A stretch of DNA of 64,000 bases from GWF2-38-69 sp965228125 (GTDB lineage Bacteria > Verrucomicrobiota > Lentisphaeria > Victivallales > GWF2-38-69), in NCBI GenBank assembly GCA_965228125.1, contig OZ245791.1:3017561-3081560 (forward strand), written 5' to 3'. Positions 26,794 through 33,841 of this stretch are shown here, piece after piece; the first letter of the stretch is position 1, and the number at the start of each line of letters is the position of its first letter. The position numbers and the translations under genes are program-made. The notes below the pieces were generated by a model. The model made no database searches. It saw only the letters and a program-made list of their open reading frames with translations, and was not told the origin of the DNA.

Positions 26794-27195
26794 CTAAAAA
26801 TAAGTATCTTTCCTAACGGCTATACACTCAGAAAAAAGTTCATCTTGATTGTTGCTATAGCGATTCCAAAAAGGGTATTCTCTGCATTGTTTCGGCCTGA
26901 CTTCATAGATAGAACAAAGGTTGCTCTGTGTATCCAGGAAAATGCATGAGTAAACTCCATTGATCTTTATGTCTTTAATATTATGCAGGCCATTCTCGCA
27001 GTTGAGATAGTTCTTTTTAAAATCGGGCTTGCTGATATTCAGAAAAGAAGCAATACGATCTAATTCTTCCAATGTTATCCATAAATAACTGGGTTTGTCT
27101 GCACTTTTACAGCATTTTCCCTGACATTCCTTGCAAAGGTCAGGGAAAAAAGAGAAAGGAAAACCTTCTTTTCTTTTTATTGGTTTATCGTCCAT
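26794..27195 (-). CDS. YkgJ-family CxxCxxCC metal-cluster protein
   Basis: A 133-residue cytoplasmic protein with the zinc/iron-chelating signature CKECQGKCC (about residue 21). Further cysteines appear in CENG, YSCIFLDTQSNLCSIYEVRPKQCREYPF (about 85-112), the conserved tail of this family. The RPxxCRxYPF element is diagnostic. The start is placed at the ATG at 27195, just after the stop of a small upstream frame, with GGAG 12 bp before it. An upstream in-frame ATG at 27258 would overlap that frame. Proposed roles in the family include metal binding; the exact function is unknown. Confidence 0.85.
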   Translation of the reverse strand: MDDKPIKRKEGFPFSFFPDLCKECQGKCCKSADKPSYLWITLEELDRIASFLNISKPDFKKNYLNCENGLHNIKDIKINGVYSCIFLDTQSNLCSIYEVRPKQCREYPFWNRYSNNQDELFSECIAVRKDTYF

Positions 27196-27199
27196 AGGA

Positions 27200-27367
27200 T
27201 TAGCAGTCTCCGGCGAATTTCCCCGGGACTTTCGGGTCATGGTAAACTTCGTCTGCATCTACTTCATCGTGTTTGTTTTTATATAATAAAGCACCATGAA
27301 TTTCTATTGAGTCTTTGGATGGATGAAGTTTCTTTTTTGTTGTTTTTTTTGTTTTTACGTCGCTCAT
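27200..27367 (-). CDS. Small lysine-rich protein upstream of the ykgJ-like gene
   Basis: A 55-residue frame begins MSDVKTKKTTKKKLHPSK and ends VYHDPKVPGKFAGDC, stopping 5 bp before the proposed YkgJ start. Its N-terminus is strongly basic and its C-terminus acidic then glycine-rich. No ribosome site is obvious at its ATG. It could be a real leader gene coupled to the ykgJ-like gene. I do not recognise it. Confidence 0.45.
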   Translation of the reverse strand: MSDVKTKKTTKKKLHPSKDSIEIHGALLYKNKHDEVDADEVYHDPKVPGKFAGDC

Positions 27368-27386
27368 TTGTATGTCATTCCATCTG

Positions 27387-27665
27387 TAGTGTCCGGTAAA
27401 AAATTCAGTAAAAATGGCATGGAAGAATAGAGCTTTTATATTAGTGAAAGCTAAACCATTAATTTAAGGAGCTATCTAGCATGCCACATAACAATACCAT
27501 ATATTATCAGCTTTTCTCATTTATACCACGACATTGTTTTGACAAAATCGTTTCTCAGATGGGGGCAGATGACTATTGCAAGTATTTCACGGCATGAAAA
27601 CAGTTTCTCTTACGCTTCTACAGCCAGGTAACATTCTGCCATTTACGAAGAGATATTCAAAGAGA
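27387..27665 (+). pseudogene. N-terminal relic of an IS4-family transposase
   Basis: From an ATG at 27481 the sequence encodes NTIYYQLFSFIPRHCFDKIV and then KYFTA, a stop, KQFLLRFYSQV and RRDIQRD. This follows the N-terminal (DUF4372-type) domain of IS4-family transposases, where the stop replaces a conserved Trp (TGA for TGG). The remainder of the gene is absent. TAGTGTCCGG at 27387-27396 resembles an element terminus. The relic ends against a half attC-like sequence, so it probably entered or replaced the end of the cassette array. Confidence 0.65.
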
Positions 27666-27667
27666 CT

Positions 27668-27692
27668 ATAAGTTGAAAGACAAGTTATGAGT
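27668..27692 (-). repeat. Half attC-like site at the distal end of the cassette array
   Basis: Directly after the SRPBCC gene the minus strand reads CATAACTTGTC, sharing TAACTTGTC with the complete attC-like site at 28174-28245. The palindromic stem and the second half are missing. The IS4-family relic lies where they should be. Confidence 0.45.
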
Positions 27693-27694
27693 TG

Positions 27695-28177
27695 CTATTT
27701 ATACAGTTGAAGCCAGTCTGAGATCTTTTCCTTGGCTGACTCTATACCATTTTTCCAAGAGATCATTTGTTGAGCAAATGCCTCATCTGTCAGTTTGGAT
27801 AGAGATACAGCCCCTTCATCACTTAAGCTTGTAAAATTGTAGCCAACTTCGACTAAAGAGCCATGACTCTGAGGGGTAAGGGAGATCTCAACTGTGCCGG
27901 CACTGATATCCGGAGTTACTTTTGCATAAAGAGCATGATATTTCTTGTCATTATAGTCAATTACCACATAAGTAGAGTTTCCTCCGGGCCCCATGTTAAT
28001 AAAAACATCATCTCTATGGTAGCCGTCTCCTTTCAATATTTTCGGATCCCAACCTGGAATCCAGTATTTTTCACCTTCTGCGCTAAACAGTCGCAATGCC
28101 TTCTTAGGCGGATAATCGATTTTAAATGAACCCTTATGTGATACATGCATGCTTTTTTCTCCATTTATTTTTCTCAT
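27695..28177 (-). CDS. SRPBCC/START-like domain protein (cassette gene)
   Basis: This 160-residue protein resembles the SRPBCC ligand-binding superfamily: GSFKIDYPPKKALRLFSAEGEKYW near the start, a central beta-sheet (STYVVIDYNDKKYHALYAKV), and a C-terminal helix SWKNGIESAKEKISDWL. Such proteins bind hydrophobic ligands or act as cyclases; the ligand is unknown. Its ATG lies inside the GTTATGA recombination-type box at 28174-28180, so the cassette border sets the start. An alternative ATG is nine codons in, at 28153. It is the last intact cassette of the array. Confidence 0.78.
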   Translation of the reverse strand: MRKINGEKSMHVSHKGSFKIDYPPKKALRLFSAEGEKYWIPGWDPKILKGDGYHRDDVFINMGPGGNSTYVVIDYNDKKYHALYAKVTPDISAGTVEISLTPQSHGSLVEVGYNFTSLSDEGAVSLSKLTDEAFAQQMISWKNGIESAKEKISDWLQLYK

Positions 28178-28245
28178 AACATCAAATCCACTTATATGGT
28201 ATGAGCCTCAGCGAATACCATATTAAGTGCACTGACAAGTTAAAG
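28174..28245 (-). repeat. attC-like recombination site between csaA and SRPBCC genes
   Basis: The outer boxes are GTTATGA (28174-28180) and TTTAAC (28239-28244). Between them lies a 14-bp palindromic stem, 28189-28202 with 28215-28229, with a single bulged base and a 12-nt loop. The box, an 8-nt spacer, then CACTTA is the layout repeated in the neighbouring sites. Imperfect palindromes with extrahelical bases are the hallmark of folded attC sites. Confidence 0.75.
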
Positions 28246-28261
28246 TTGTCTATTTTATTTT

Positions 28262-28600
28262 TTATGCTAACTTCAATCCATTTTCTGTTTTCTTATCAGG
28301 TATTGCAATCACTACCGAACCATCATGTTGGATGAAGCCTGTAACCAAACATTCTGATTTTATCGGGCCAACTTGTTTTGGCGGGAAATTCACTACTGCT
28401 ACTATCTGTTTTCCAATTAATTCATCTTTGGAATATAGATCCGTAATTTGAGCGCTAGACTTTCTTATTCCAATTTCTTTGCCAAAATCGATTTTTAAAA
28501 TATATGCAGGTTTCCTTGCTTCAGGAAATTCGTTTGCCTCAATTATTGTTCCTATACGCAATTCAACTTTTTCAAAGTCATCCCAATTTATTGTATTCAT
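28262..28600 (-). CDS. csaA: CsaA-like tRNA-binding-domain protein (cassette gene)
   Basis: This 112-residue OB-fold protein matches the EMAP/MetRS-C tRNA-binding domain used by CsaA. Examples are FEKVELRIGTIIEANEFPEARKPAYILKIDFG (about residue 9), SSAQITDLYSKDELIGKQIVAVVNFPPKQ (about 48) and the tail SECLVTGF. CsaA is known as an export-related chaperone with tRNA-like binding. The gene overlaps the cupin gene's 3' end by 23 bp, so both travel in one two-gene cassette. Full length for the family. Confidence 0.9.
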   Translation of the reverse strand: MNTINWDDFEKVELRIGTIIEANEFPEARKPAYILKIDFGKEIGIRKSSAQITDLYSKDELIGKQIVAVVNFPPKQVGPIKSECLVTGFIQHDGSVVIAIPDKKTENGLKLA

Positions 28601-28943
28601 TTTCTCTTTTTACTCTTTTACCACCAAAAACATGTATGGTTCTTGTATTTGGAGTATTTTCGCCTGCATGAGCTAATCCTTTTGGAATTAAATATTCTTC
28701 ACCTGCGGACAAAGGTACTCTTTTGTCATCAAAAATAAGAGTATATTTTCCCTGGACTACAAGTAGATATTCATCATACTCGTGAACGTGTTTTTCTGAA
28801 ATTCTGGCTTTATTCAATTTCCAAAACGCAGCTTGGCTTTCATCTATTCCATCAAAAACGTATCCTTCAATATCTTTCGTATATTGTGATTTTGAAGATA
28901 TTTTATTTTTAGGATCTCGCATAAATTCTGGAAAATCATTCAT
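28578..28943 (-). CDS. Cupin-domain protein (cassette gene)
   Basis: A 121-residue single-domain cupin with the first motif EKHVHEYDEYLLVVQGKYTLIFDD (His-x-His region, about residue 51). The second motif is PLSAGEEYLIPKGLAHAGENTPN (about 77), carrying the metal-binding histidine. Metal-dependent small-molecule binding or catalysis is likely; the substrate is unknown. The start lies 13 bp after the attC-like box at 28955-28961. A weak ribosome site AGGAAGA lies in that gap. Confidence 0.85.
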   Translation of the reverse strand: MNDFPEFMRDPKNKISSKSQYTKDIEGYVFDGIDESQAAFWKLNKARISEKHVHEYDEYLLVVQGKYTLIFDDKRVPLSAGEEYLIPKGLAHAGENTPNTRTIHVFGGKRVKRENEYNKLG

Positions 28944-28954
28944 ATTATTTTTCT

Positions 28955-29013
28955 TCCTAACGTGGAATTCAGTGGCTGGCGATTAGCCGGCTAAGTGAAG
29001 CGCCTTGTTGTCA
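28955..29013 (-). repeat. attC-like recombination site between grpB-like and cupin genes
   Basis: On the minus strand the site runs from TGACAAC (29007-29013), overlapping the grpB-like stop codon, through AAGGCGCTTCAC. It then passes an imperfect palindrome (TTCA...TGAA around GCCGGC/GCCAGC) to GTTAGG (28956-28961). This is the most classical of the sites, very like integron attC sites with their conserved 3' GTTAGG box. Confidence 0.75.
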
Positions 29014-29526
29014 TTCCACCATTTTTATTGCTTTTTGTTCATGAAACTTTATGAAATCACTTTTTAGTCTGATATGCTCGCCAATATCATTATTGCACTT
29101 TTTAGCACTTTCTATCTTTAATTGTCCGTATTCATTAGCTATTGCAGGATTTGCAATCAGGCAATCTCTAAAAGCTAAATGCCTTGTAACTTCGAATGAA
29201 TTTACGTTAAAAGCATGGATATGGTGAGTCCTATTAATCTCTCCTTTTAAATAAAACCTTCTGCCAAGAATGCCAAATTCGCCTTTTGGGGCATAACCTA
29301 TCTTTTTATATTCATCTAAACGGTCAATATCTTTAACTTCAAGTAAAATATCAATAGTTGGCTTTGCTGCTAAAAGTGGGATTGCCGTACTGCCTATATG
29401 ATGAGTTTTTATTATTTCAGAAGAGAACACTTTTTTGATTAACTCAATTTCTTCTAGATACTGGCCAGGCCAATTTGGATTATAATTCACAACTTCTATT
29501 GTTCTTCTCATGATTTGCTGTTTCAT
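29011..29526 (-). CDS. GrpB/Dephospho-CoA-kinase-tail-like nucleotidyltransferase (cassette gene)
   Basis: A GrpB-family (UPF0157) protein of 171 residues. Motifs are RTIEVVNYNPNWPGQYLEEIELI (about residue 6), THHIGSTAIPLLAAKPTIDILLEV (about 42) and RFYLKGEINRTHHIHAF (about 90). The GS and DxD-like arrangement places it in the nucleotidyltransferase fold; function is poorly known. The start is set at the ATG at 29526, which lies right at the GTTATC box of the upstream attC-like site. An upstream in-frame GTG at 29565 would put the coding region inside the attC stem. Confidence 0.85.
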   Translation of the reverse strand: MKQQIMRRTIEVVNYNPNWPGQYLEEIELIKKVFSSEIIKTHHIGSTAIPLLAAKPTIDILLEVKDIDRLDEYKKIGYAPKGEFGILGRRFYLKGEINRTHHIHAFNVNSFEVTRHLAFRDCLIANPAIANEYGQLKIESAKKCNNDIGEHIRLKSDFIKFHEQKAIKMVE

Positions 29527-29597
29527 GATAACATTATGGTCACTTATCATTTTTTGCTCAGCCACTAAAAAATGATTAAGTGTATCTATTGGTTATC
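29526..29597 (-). repeat. attC-like recombination site between toxin relic and grpB-like gene
   Basis: The outer boxes GGATAAC (29592-29598 region) and GTTATC (29527-29532) are complementary. A 15-bp palindromic stem, 29541-29555 with 29567-29582, carries one bulged base and an 11-nt loop. The bulge and the CACTTA start of the stem fall at the same place as in the site at 28174-28245, although the stem sequences differ. That is the conserved-structure, variable-sequence pattern of attC. Confidence 0.8.
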
Positions 29598-29873
29598 CTA
29601 TTTCCCATCTTTTTAATTCTGGATTATTCAGGTCTCTGCGACTGTTAATAACTGTAACAATGCTGATTTGCTTTTTACTTACTTTGTATATGATTCGGTA
29701 AGATTGATATACAAGCTCTCTTATCTTTATGTTTTGTGCTTCTGGAACAATTCTTCCCATTTCTGGAAATAGAGATAGACGTTCTACTCCGTCAATCAGC
29801 TTTTCAATAAAACGGTTTGCATAAAATTCTGAATCTCTGGATATGTACGCCTTTCTGTCCAATAAATTTTCAT
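29593..29873 (-). pseudogene. ParE/RelE-type toxin gene, frameshifted
   Basis: The expected start ATG (29871-29873) overlaps the antitoxin stop (ATGA) and encodes MKIYWTE, the usual ParE beginning. The frame then departs. The family body KAYISRDSEFYANRF...ERLSLFPEMGRIVPE...IRELVYQSYRIIYKV...INSRRDL continues in another frame from about 29850 to 29593. Compared with the family, roughly ten codons that carry the first helix are missing at the junction, so a deletion plus frame change has inactivated the toxin. A longer open frame starting at 29934 only reads antitoxin bases out of frame. Confidence 0.75.
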
Positions 29874-30052
29874 TTCTGCACAAACATCTTTTTGACTTCT
29901 TCTTGTGAAGATAGTTTTCCATTTTTGATATCATTAAATCCTTTTTCTATTTTCTGTTTCACATAAATTTCATACATGATATCATCCCAGGTAGAGTTGT
30001 CTGGTAATGAACTTATTAGTTCAATTGCATTTCTTTTTATCGTTGCTTGCAT
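29870..30052 (-). CDS. Antitoxin of a ParE/RelE-type pair (cassette gene)
   Basis: A 60-residue protein, MQATIKRNAIELISSLPDN..., with WDDIMYEIYVKQKIEKGFNDIKNG and a tail EEVKKMFVQK. This layout is common for small antitoxins paired with ParE/RelE toxins. The ATG at 30052 is chosen because GGAGG lies 8 bp before it; an ATG at 30067 lies upstream of that site. It overlaps the broken toxin start by four bases. With the toxin disabled, this is probably an orphan antitoxin, able to neutralise a related toxin or only to persist. Confidence 0.75.
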   Translation of the reverse strand: MQATIKRNAIELISSLPDNSTWDDIMYEIYVKQKIEKGFNDIKNGKLSSQEEVKKMFVQK

Positions 30053-30130
30053 TTTATTTTCCTCCATATTTCTTTATGGATATTATAGTTATATTTAATT
30101 TCTATTACAATTGGTTCTGATTTTCTATTA

Positions 30131-30189
30131 GGATAACATCAGAGCTCACTGACCGAGCTTTGCGAGGTTAGCAGAACTGACTCGTCATG
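30131..30189 (-). repeat. attC-like recombination site after the DUF3795 gene
   Basis: The site ends in GTTATCC (30131-30137 on the minus strand). A 9-nt spacer and CACTGA follow on the plus strand, matching the layout of the neighbouring sites. The internal palindrome is weaker (GACC/GGTT and TCAG/CTGA pairings), and the opposite box ATGAC is degenerate. It separates the DUF3795 and antitoxin cassettes. Confidence 0.55.
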
Positions 30190-30193
30190 AAAT

Positions 30194-30586
30194 TTATTTT
30201 AATGTGTTCAATACTTCTTCAACTGTCATATTATCATAGTTTCCATTAAGCCCGTATTTAATGCCTTTCTTTTGGTTTTCTATTAATTTTTCTATATGCT
30301 TCTTTAACCCATATTTTTTTATGTGTTCAATACAACCGACAAATTTACCATATGATTTTTCTTTTTTTGAGAAATAGCCTTTGTTACAAGGGAGTTCTTT
30401 ACATTCCCAGCAACCTGATAAATTTTTTTCAATACAACATTTTTTTTGATAACAACTATTATCTCCGCATCCTTTGCCTTTTTTACACCCTAAGCAATTG
30501 TCAAAGCATGAATCTAAAGGACATACTAATCCGCAGTACGCAACATTGTCAATTATTTCTTTTATATCCATTTTCTTTTTATTCAT
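30194..30586 (-). CDS. DUF3795-like cysteine-rich protein (cassette gene)
   Basis: A 130-residue protein opening with AYCGLVCPLDSCFDNCLGCKKGKGCG (about residue 12-37) and continuing CYQKKCCIEKNLSGCWECKELPC. This cysteine-dense pattern is typical of DUF3795 proteins, which are often metal-binding. The C-terminal part is helical (GCIEHIKKYGLKKHIEKLIENQKK). Its ATG lies inside a GTTATGA box (30583-30589), the same arrangement as the SRPBCC gene. It is the first recognised cassette of the array, next to the non-cassette epimerase gene. Confidence 0.85.
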   Translation of the reverse strand: MNKKKMDIKEIIDNVAYCGLVCPLDSCFDNCLGCKKGKGCGDNSCYQKKCCIEKNLSGCWECKELPCNKGYFSKKEKSYGKFVGCIEHIKKYGLKKHIEKLIENQKKGIKYGLNGNYDNMTVEEVLNTLK

Positions 30587-30589
30587 AAC
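30583..30589 (-). repeat. GTTATGA cassette-boundary box upstream of the DUF3795 gene
   Basis: The box GTTATGA includes the DUF3795 start codon, as the same box does at 28174-28180. No palindromic stem follows within the next 60 bp. This may therefore mark the array's proximal junction and not a full attC site. Confidence 0.45.
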
Positions 30590-30654
30590 ATTGATTCTGT
30601 ATATTTATGATTTTCCCATTTTTAGGCGATAAAAATGTTTTTAGATTGCCAGAC

Positions 30655-31758
30655 TCAATCGATTTTACATATAAACTCAAGGCAGTCTCCCAAAGATTCG
30701 ATGCCGAGCCCGGGTTTGTCAGGGAGAACAATCCTGGCATTTTCCAGTCTGGCACCACCAACTATAGGATTTTCTTTTATCATATATATCGGGTCAAGGT
30801 CTACATACTTCACCAGCTGTTTTCCTGAGACGAAACTTGCCATGGCAGTCAGTCCGATTGGGGATTCCAGCATGCACCCTGCCATACACGGGGTATTGAA
30901 GATTGAAGCCATCGAGTAGATAGTTTTTGCGTTATAGAGCCCTGCGCATTTCATTAATTTGATATTTAAGCCGTCTGCTATTTTTTCTGAGAGGATTTTA
31001 AAAGCATCACGGGGAGAAAAACAGCTCTCGTCTGCCATTATGAAGGAGCAAGTCTGCTCTCTTATATATTTCATGCCTTCAAAATCCCACGCCTTAACAG
31101 GCTGTTCGACTAAAGATACATTAAGCTTTTCAGATTCAATGGCTTTAATGACTTTGACGGCATCCTTTGGACTCCAACCCTGGTTGGCATCTGTAAGAAT
31201 CGGAACATCAGGGCCCACAGCCTTCCTTATCCTTTTGAGTCTTTCTATGTCTTCATCCGCGCCTAATCCGACTTTGATTTTAAGCGTCTTAAAACCTTCA
31301 CTTACAATTTCAACAGCATCGCTTGCCATCTCTGACGGATCCTTTACGCTGACCGTATTGACTGTGTCAATACACTTCTGGTTTCCTCCGAGAAGTTGAT
31401 ACAGGGGAAGGCCGCATTTTTGAGCGAAAAGATCATGCAAAGCCATATCCACGCAGGCTTTGGCTGATGTATTGTGTATGCATGAAGTTTGAATCAGGTT
31501 CATAAGAGCTTCAAACTCAAGAATTGATTTGCCTTTTATCTTAGGGAAAATGTAATTTTTTATTGCAGAAATAATAGAATCCTGCGTGTCGCCGGTTATC
31601 ACTGGAGTAGGGGCAGCAGAGCCATATCCGATTTTCCCGCTTTCTGTCTTTATCAGGATCGCTATATCTTCTACAAAGTCTGCTCTTCGTAAAGCAGTGA
31701 TAAAAGGTTTTTTTAAAGGTATCTTGGTTTTTCCGATAGTTAGAGACTTAATAATCAT
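30655..31758 (-). CDS. Enolase-superfamily dipeptide (Ala-Glu) epimerase
   Basis: This 367-residue muconate-lactonizing-type enzyme shows the catalytic set of dipeptide epimerases. It has Lys-x-Lys in FKTLKIKVG (about residue 159-162) and metal ligands in LTDANQGW (about 190), LVEQPV (about 218) and IMADESCF (about 243). The second acid/base lysine is in LNIKLMKCAG (about 267). The N-terminal capping domain begins ITALRRADFVEDIAILI. The family epimerises L-Ala-D/L-Glu from murein peptides. The start at 31758 precedes a divergent flavin-reductase-like gene. Full length and intact. Confidence 0.88.
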   Translation of the reverse strand: MIIKSLTIGKTKIPLKKPFITALRRADFVEDIAILIKTESGKIGYGSAAPTPVITGDTQDSIISAIKNYIFPKIKGKSILEFEALMNLIQTSCIHNTSAKACVDMALHDLFAQKCGLPLYQLLGGNQKCIDTVNTVSVKDPSEMASDAVEIVSEGFKTLKIKVGLGADEDIERLKRIRKAVGPDVPILTDANQGWSPKDAVKVIKAIESEKLNVSLVEQPVKAWDFEGMKYIREQTCSFIMADESCFSPRDAFKILSEKIADGLNIKLMKCAGLYNAKTIYSMASIFNTPCMAGCMLESPIGLTAMASFVSGKQLVKYVDLDPIYMIKENPIVGGARLENARIVLPDKPGLGIESLGDCLEFICKID

Positions 31759-31858
31759 AAGTATTGACTCCTATTTTGGAATATTAAGTAGTAGAGTATT
31801 TACTTTTGATTATAGTTTGGCTTTGGCGATATTTAACAGTTTTAAGTGGAGAAAGATT

Positions 31859-32389
31859 ATGTTTAAAGAAATAACTCAGGACAGGTACCATCTTCTTCAT
31901 CCGAGAATGACCGTGTTTGTGACAAGTGTTGATAAAAACGGAAAGTCCAATGTAATGAGCTGCGCTTGGAGTTCCCCTGTGAGCGAAGAACCTCCGATTG
32001 TGATGATTTGTTTAGCCAAAGGAGCTTATACCTCCAGTCTTATCATTCAAACTGAACAGTTTGCAGTCAACATCCCGACAGAAAAACTTCTCAAAGAGAT
32101 TTTTATTTGTGGGAAAAGCTCAGGAAAAGAGACTGATAAATTTGAGAAGGCAAAACTCAAAATGCAGAAGGCTAAGGCCATTGATGTTCCGGTATTATCT
32201 GATTGCATAGGTATAATTGAGTGCAAGCTAATGAAAAGAGTTGAAGCAGGGGAGTGCTACGCTTTCTTTGGTGAAGTTGTACATGCTTCAGTTGATGAAA
32301 AGTATTTTAATGATGGGGCATGGAGTTCATCTGCGAAAATTCCTTACCATGTAAAAGATAAAGAAATGGCATATATTGCTGTTAAATAG
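31859..32389 (+). CDS. Flavin reductase-like (FMN-binding split barrel) protein
   Basis: A 176-residue FMN-binding split-barrel protein. Motifs are HPRMTVFVTSVDKNGKSNVMSCAWSSPVS (about residue 13), PPIVMICLAKGAYTSSLI (about 44), FAVNIPTEKLL (about 68) and GKSSGKETDKF (about 85). Members reduce or bind flavin and supply it to partner enzymes; the partner is unknown. The ATG at 31859 has GGAGAAA 5-11 bp upstream. A longer frame reaching back to 31586 runs antisense through the epimerase gene and is rejected. Its 3' end overlaps the convergent kinase gene by 8 bp. Confidence 0.88.
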   Translation: MFKEITQDRYHLLHPRMTVFVTSVDKNGKSNVMSCAWSSPVSEEPPIVMICLAKGAYTSSLIIQTEQFAVNIPTEKLLKEIFICGKSSGKETDKFEKAKLKMQKAKAIDVPVLSDCIGIIECKLMKRVEAGECYAFFGEVVHASVDEKYFNDGAWSSSAKIPYHVKDKEMAYIAVK

Positions 32390-33830
32390 ATGAGAGTTTT
32401 TTGAATTGCGTTTTGAGTGCAGGGTAGAGATCTTCGTATATTTCCTGCATCTGAGAGTAAACTTTGTGGTTACCCTGATCAGGTTCATAGATTTGAGCGG
32501 TCGTTACCAATGTATTAGCTGTCTCCACTATATCTTTATACAAACCGATCCCGGAACCTGCTATGATGGCAAGCCCAAATGTAGAACCGTCAGATATCTT
32601 GTTGGTTATTACTGGCAAGTTTGCTATGTCTGCTTTTATCTGATTCCATAAAGGGCTTTTGGCTTGTCCTCCGCAAACTCTAATTTCAGTCGCGGCAGCG
32701 CCATGTGATTTGAAAAGCCTAAGCATATGATTTATTCCAAACCCGGTTCCTTCAAGGATGGATCTGAGAATATCATGTTTTGTGTGTTCCAAAGACAAGC
32801 CAAAAAGAACCCCACGTGCATTGGAATCCCACCATGGTGTTCTTTCACCCGTCAGATAAGGCAGGAATATCAACCTTTTTGAACCCGAAGGAGATTTTGA
32901 TGCGTCCTCGAAAAACTTCTCAAAAGGAGCACCTTTTCCGTAATACAGGTTTTTATACCAATGCAGGGACTTGCCTGTCGTAGCCATCAGACCGGAAATA
33001 TGATATAGCCCTTTTATGAGGGGATGTGGAGCTTCAAAAAATCTGCTGTCGCCAAAAGATTTGTCCCAACAGATATTCACGCCTTGAGAAGATCCACCTC
33101 TATCGCATACTACACCTTTTTTTAAACTCCCCGAGCTTATCAGTACTTCTAAAAAATCGGCTCCACCAGTTCCGGCTACAACAGGGGTGTTGATTGGAAT
33201 CCCCGTTTCTTCGGAAGCGCGCTTTGTCACAATTCCTACAAGCTCTCCCATCGATACTTCAGAGGGGAATAGATCCTTAGGCAGAGATGAAGCTTCTATA
33301 GTTTCGTTATTCCAGATTCTTATGGATTTGGAAACTATTGATGTTTTTAAAACACCAGTAAGTTTGCAATTGATGTAATCCAGAGGCTGAACAAAATGTT
33401 TTACTTTTTTAAAAGATTCCGGATTATTGTTCTTAAGATGCATCGCTCTTGGGATAAACCACGCAAGGTCATTAGATCTCACACCAAGTTTTTCTGACAG
33501 AAAGTTAGCCTCGTTTGTTGCTCTTCTGTCCATCCAAAGGATCGAATTGCCTACAGGGTTGAATTTTTTATCCAATGCCACCAGAGAGGGGCCATGACTT
33601 CCGACGCAAATTGCCAGTAAACCAGCCGGATCAATTCTAGTTAGTGCTTTATGAATGGCTTTTTTAAGGGAAAGCCACCAGTTTAGAACAGGAGATTCAG
33701 CAGAGCCGGACTTTTTATTGTATAAAACGCTATGGCTGCATGATTCTTCTACGATTTGATTGCCGTCTAAATCATAAATTCCGGTTTTTACCCTAGTGGT
33801 GCCTATTTCGATTCCTAGTAGATATGCCAT
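32382..33830 (-). CDS. FGGY-family carbohydrate kinase
   Basis: A 482-residue sugar kinase of the xylulokinase/gluconokinase group. The N-terminal phosphate loop is LGIEIGTTRVKTGIYD (about residue 5). SHGPSLVALD (about 78) and LWMDRRA (about 97) surround the sugar site. GGSSQGVN (about 255) and FLPYLTGERTPWWDSNARG (about 315) are family signatures, and VCGGQAKSPLWNQIKAD (about 380) binds adenosine. The substrate sugar cannot be decided from the motifs. It is followed on the same strand by corA, thioesterase and recN genes further upstream. Confidence 0.9.
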   Translation of the reverse strand: MAYLLGIEIGTTRVKTGIYDLDGNQIVEESCSHSVLYNKKSGSAESPVLNWWLSLKKAIHKALTRIDPAGLLAICVGSHGPSLVALDKKFNPVGNSILWMDRRATNEANFLSEKLGVRSNDLAWFIPRAMHLKNNNPESFKKVKHFVQPLDYINCKLTGVLKTSIVSKSIRIWNNETIEASSLPKDLFPSEVSMGELVGIVTKRASEETGIPINTPVVAGTGGADFLEVLISSGSLKKGVVCDRGGSSQGVNICWDKSFGDSRFFEAPHPLIKGLYHISGLMATTGKSLHWYKNLYYGKGAPFEKFFEDASKSPSGSKRLIFLPYLTGERTPWWDSNARGVLFGLSLEHTKHDILRSILEGTGFGINHMLRLFKSHGAAATEIRVCGGQAKSPLWNQIKADIANLPVITNKISDGSTFGLAIIAGSGIGLYKDIVETANTLVTTAQIYEPDQGNHKVYSQMQEIYEDLYPALKTQFKKLSSI

Positions 33831-33841
33831 AAATCATCCCT

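Noticed and set aside
29563..29565. GTG start for the GrpB-like gene at 29565
   Set aside because: It would place the start inside the attC-like stem. The ATG at 29526 next to the GTTATC box is more natural for a cassette gene.
29874..29934. Extended start of the ParE-like toxin
   Set aside because: This extension reads the antitoxin gene out of frame. The natural ATG at 29873 encodes the ParE-like MKIYWTE in another frame, so the gene is frameshifted.
31586..31858. N-terminal extension of the flavin-reductase-like gene
   Set aside because: It runs antisense through the epimerase gene. The ATG at 31859 has a good ribosome site and gives the usual family length.
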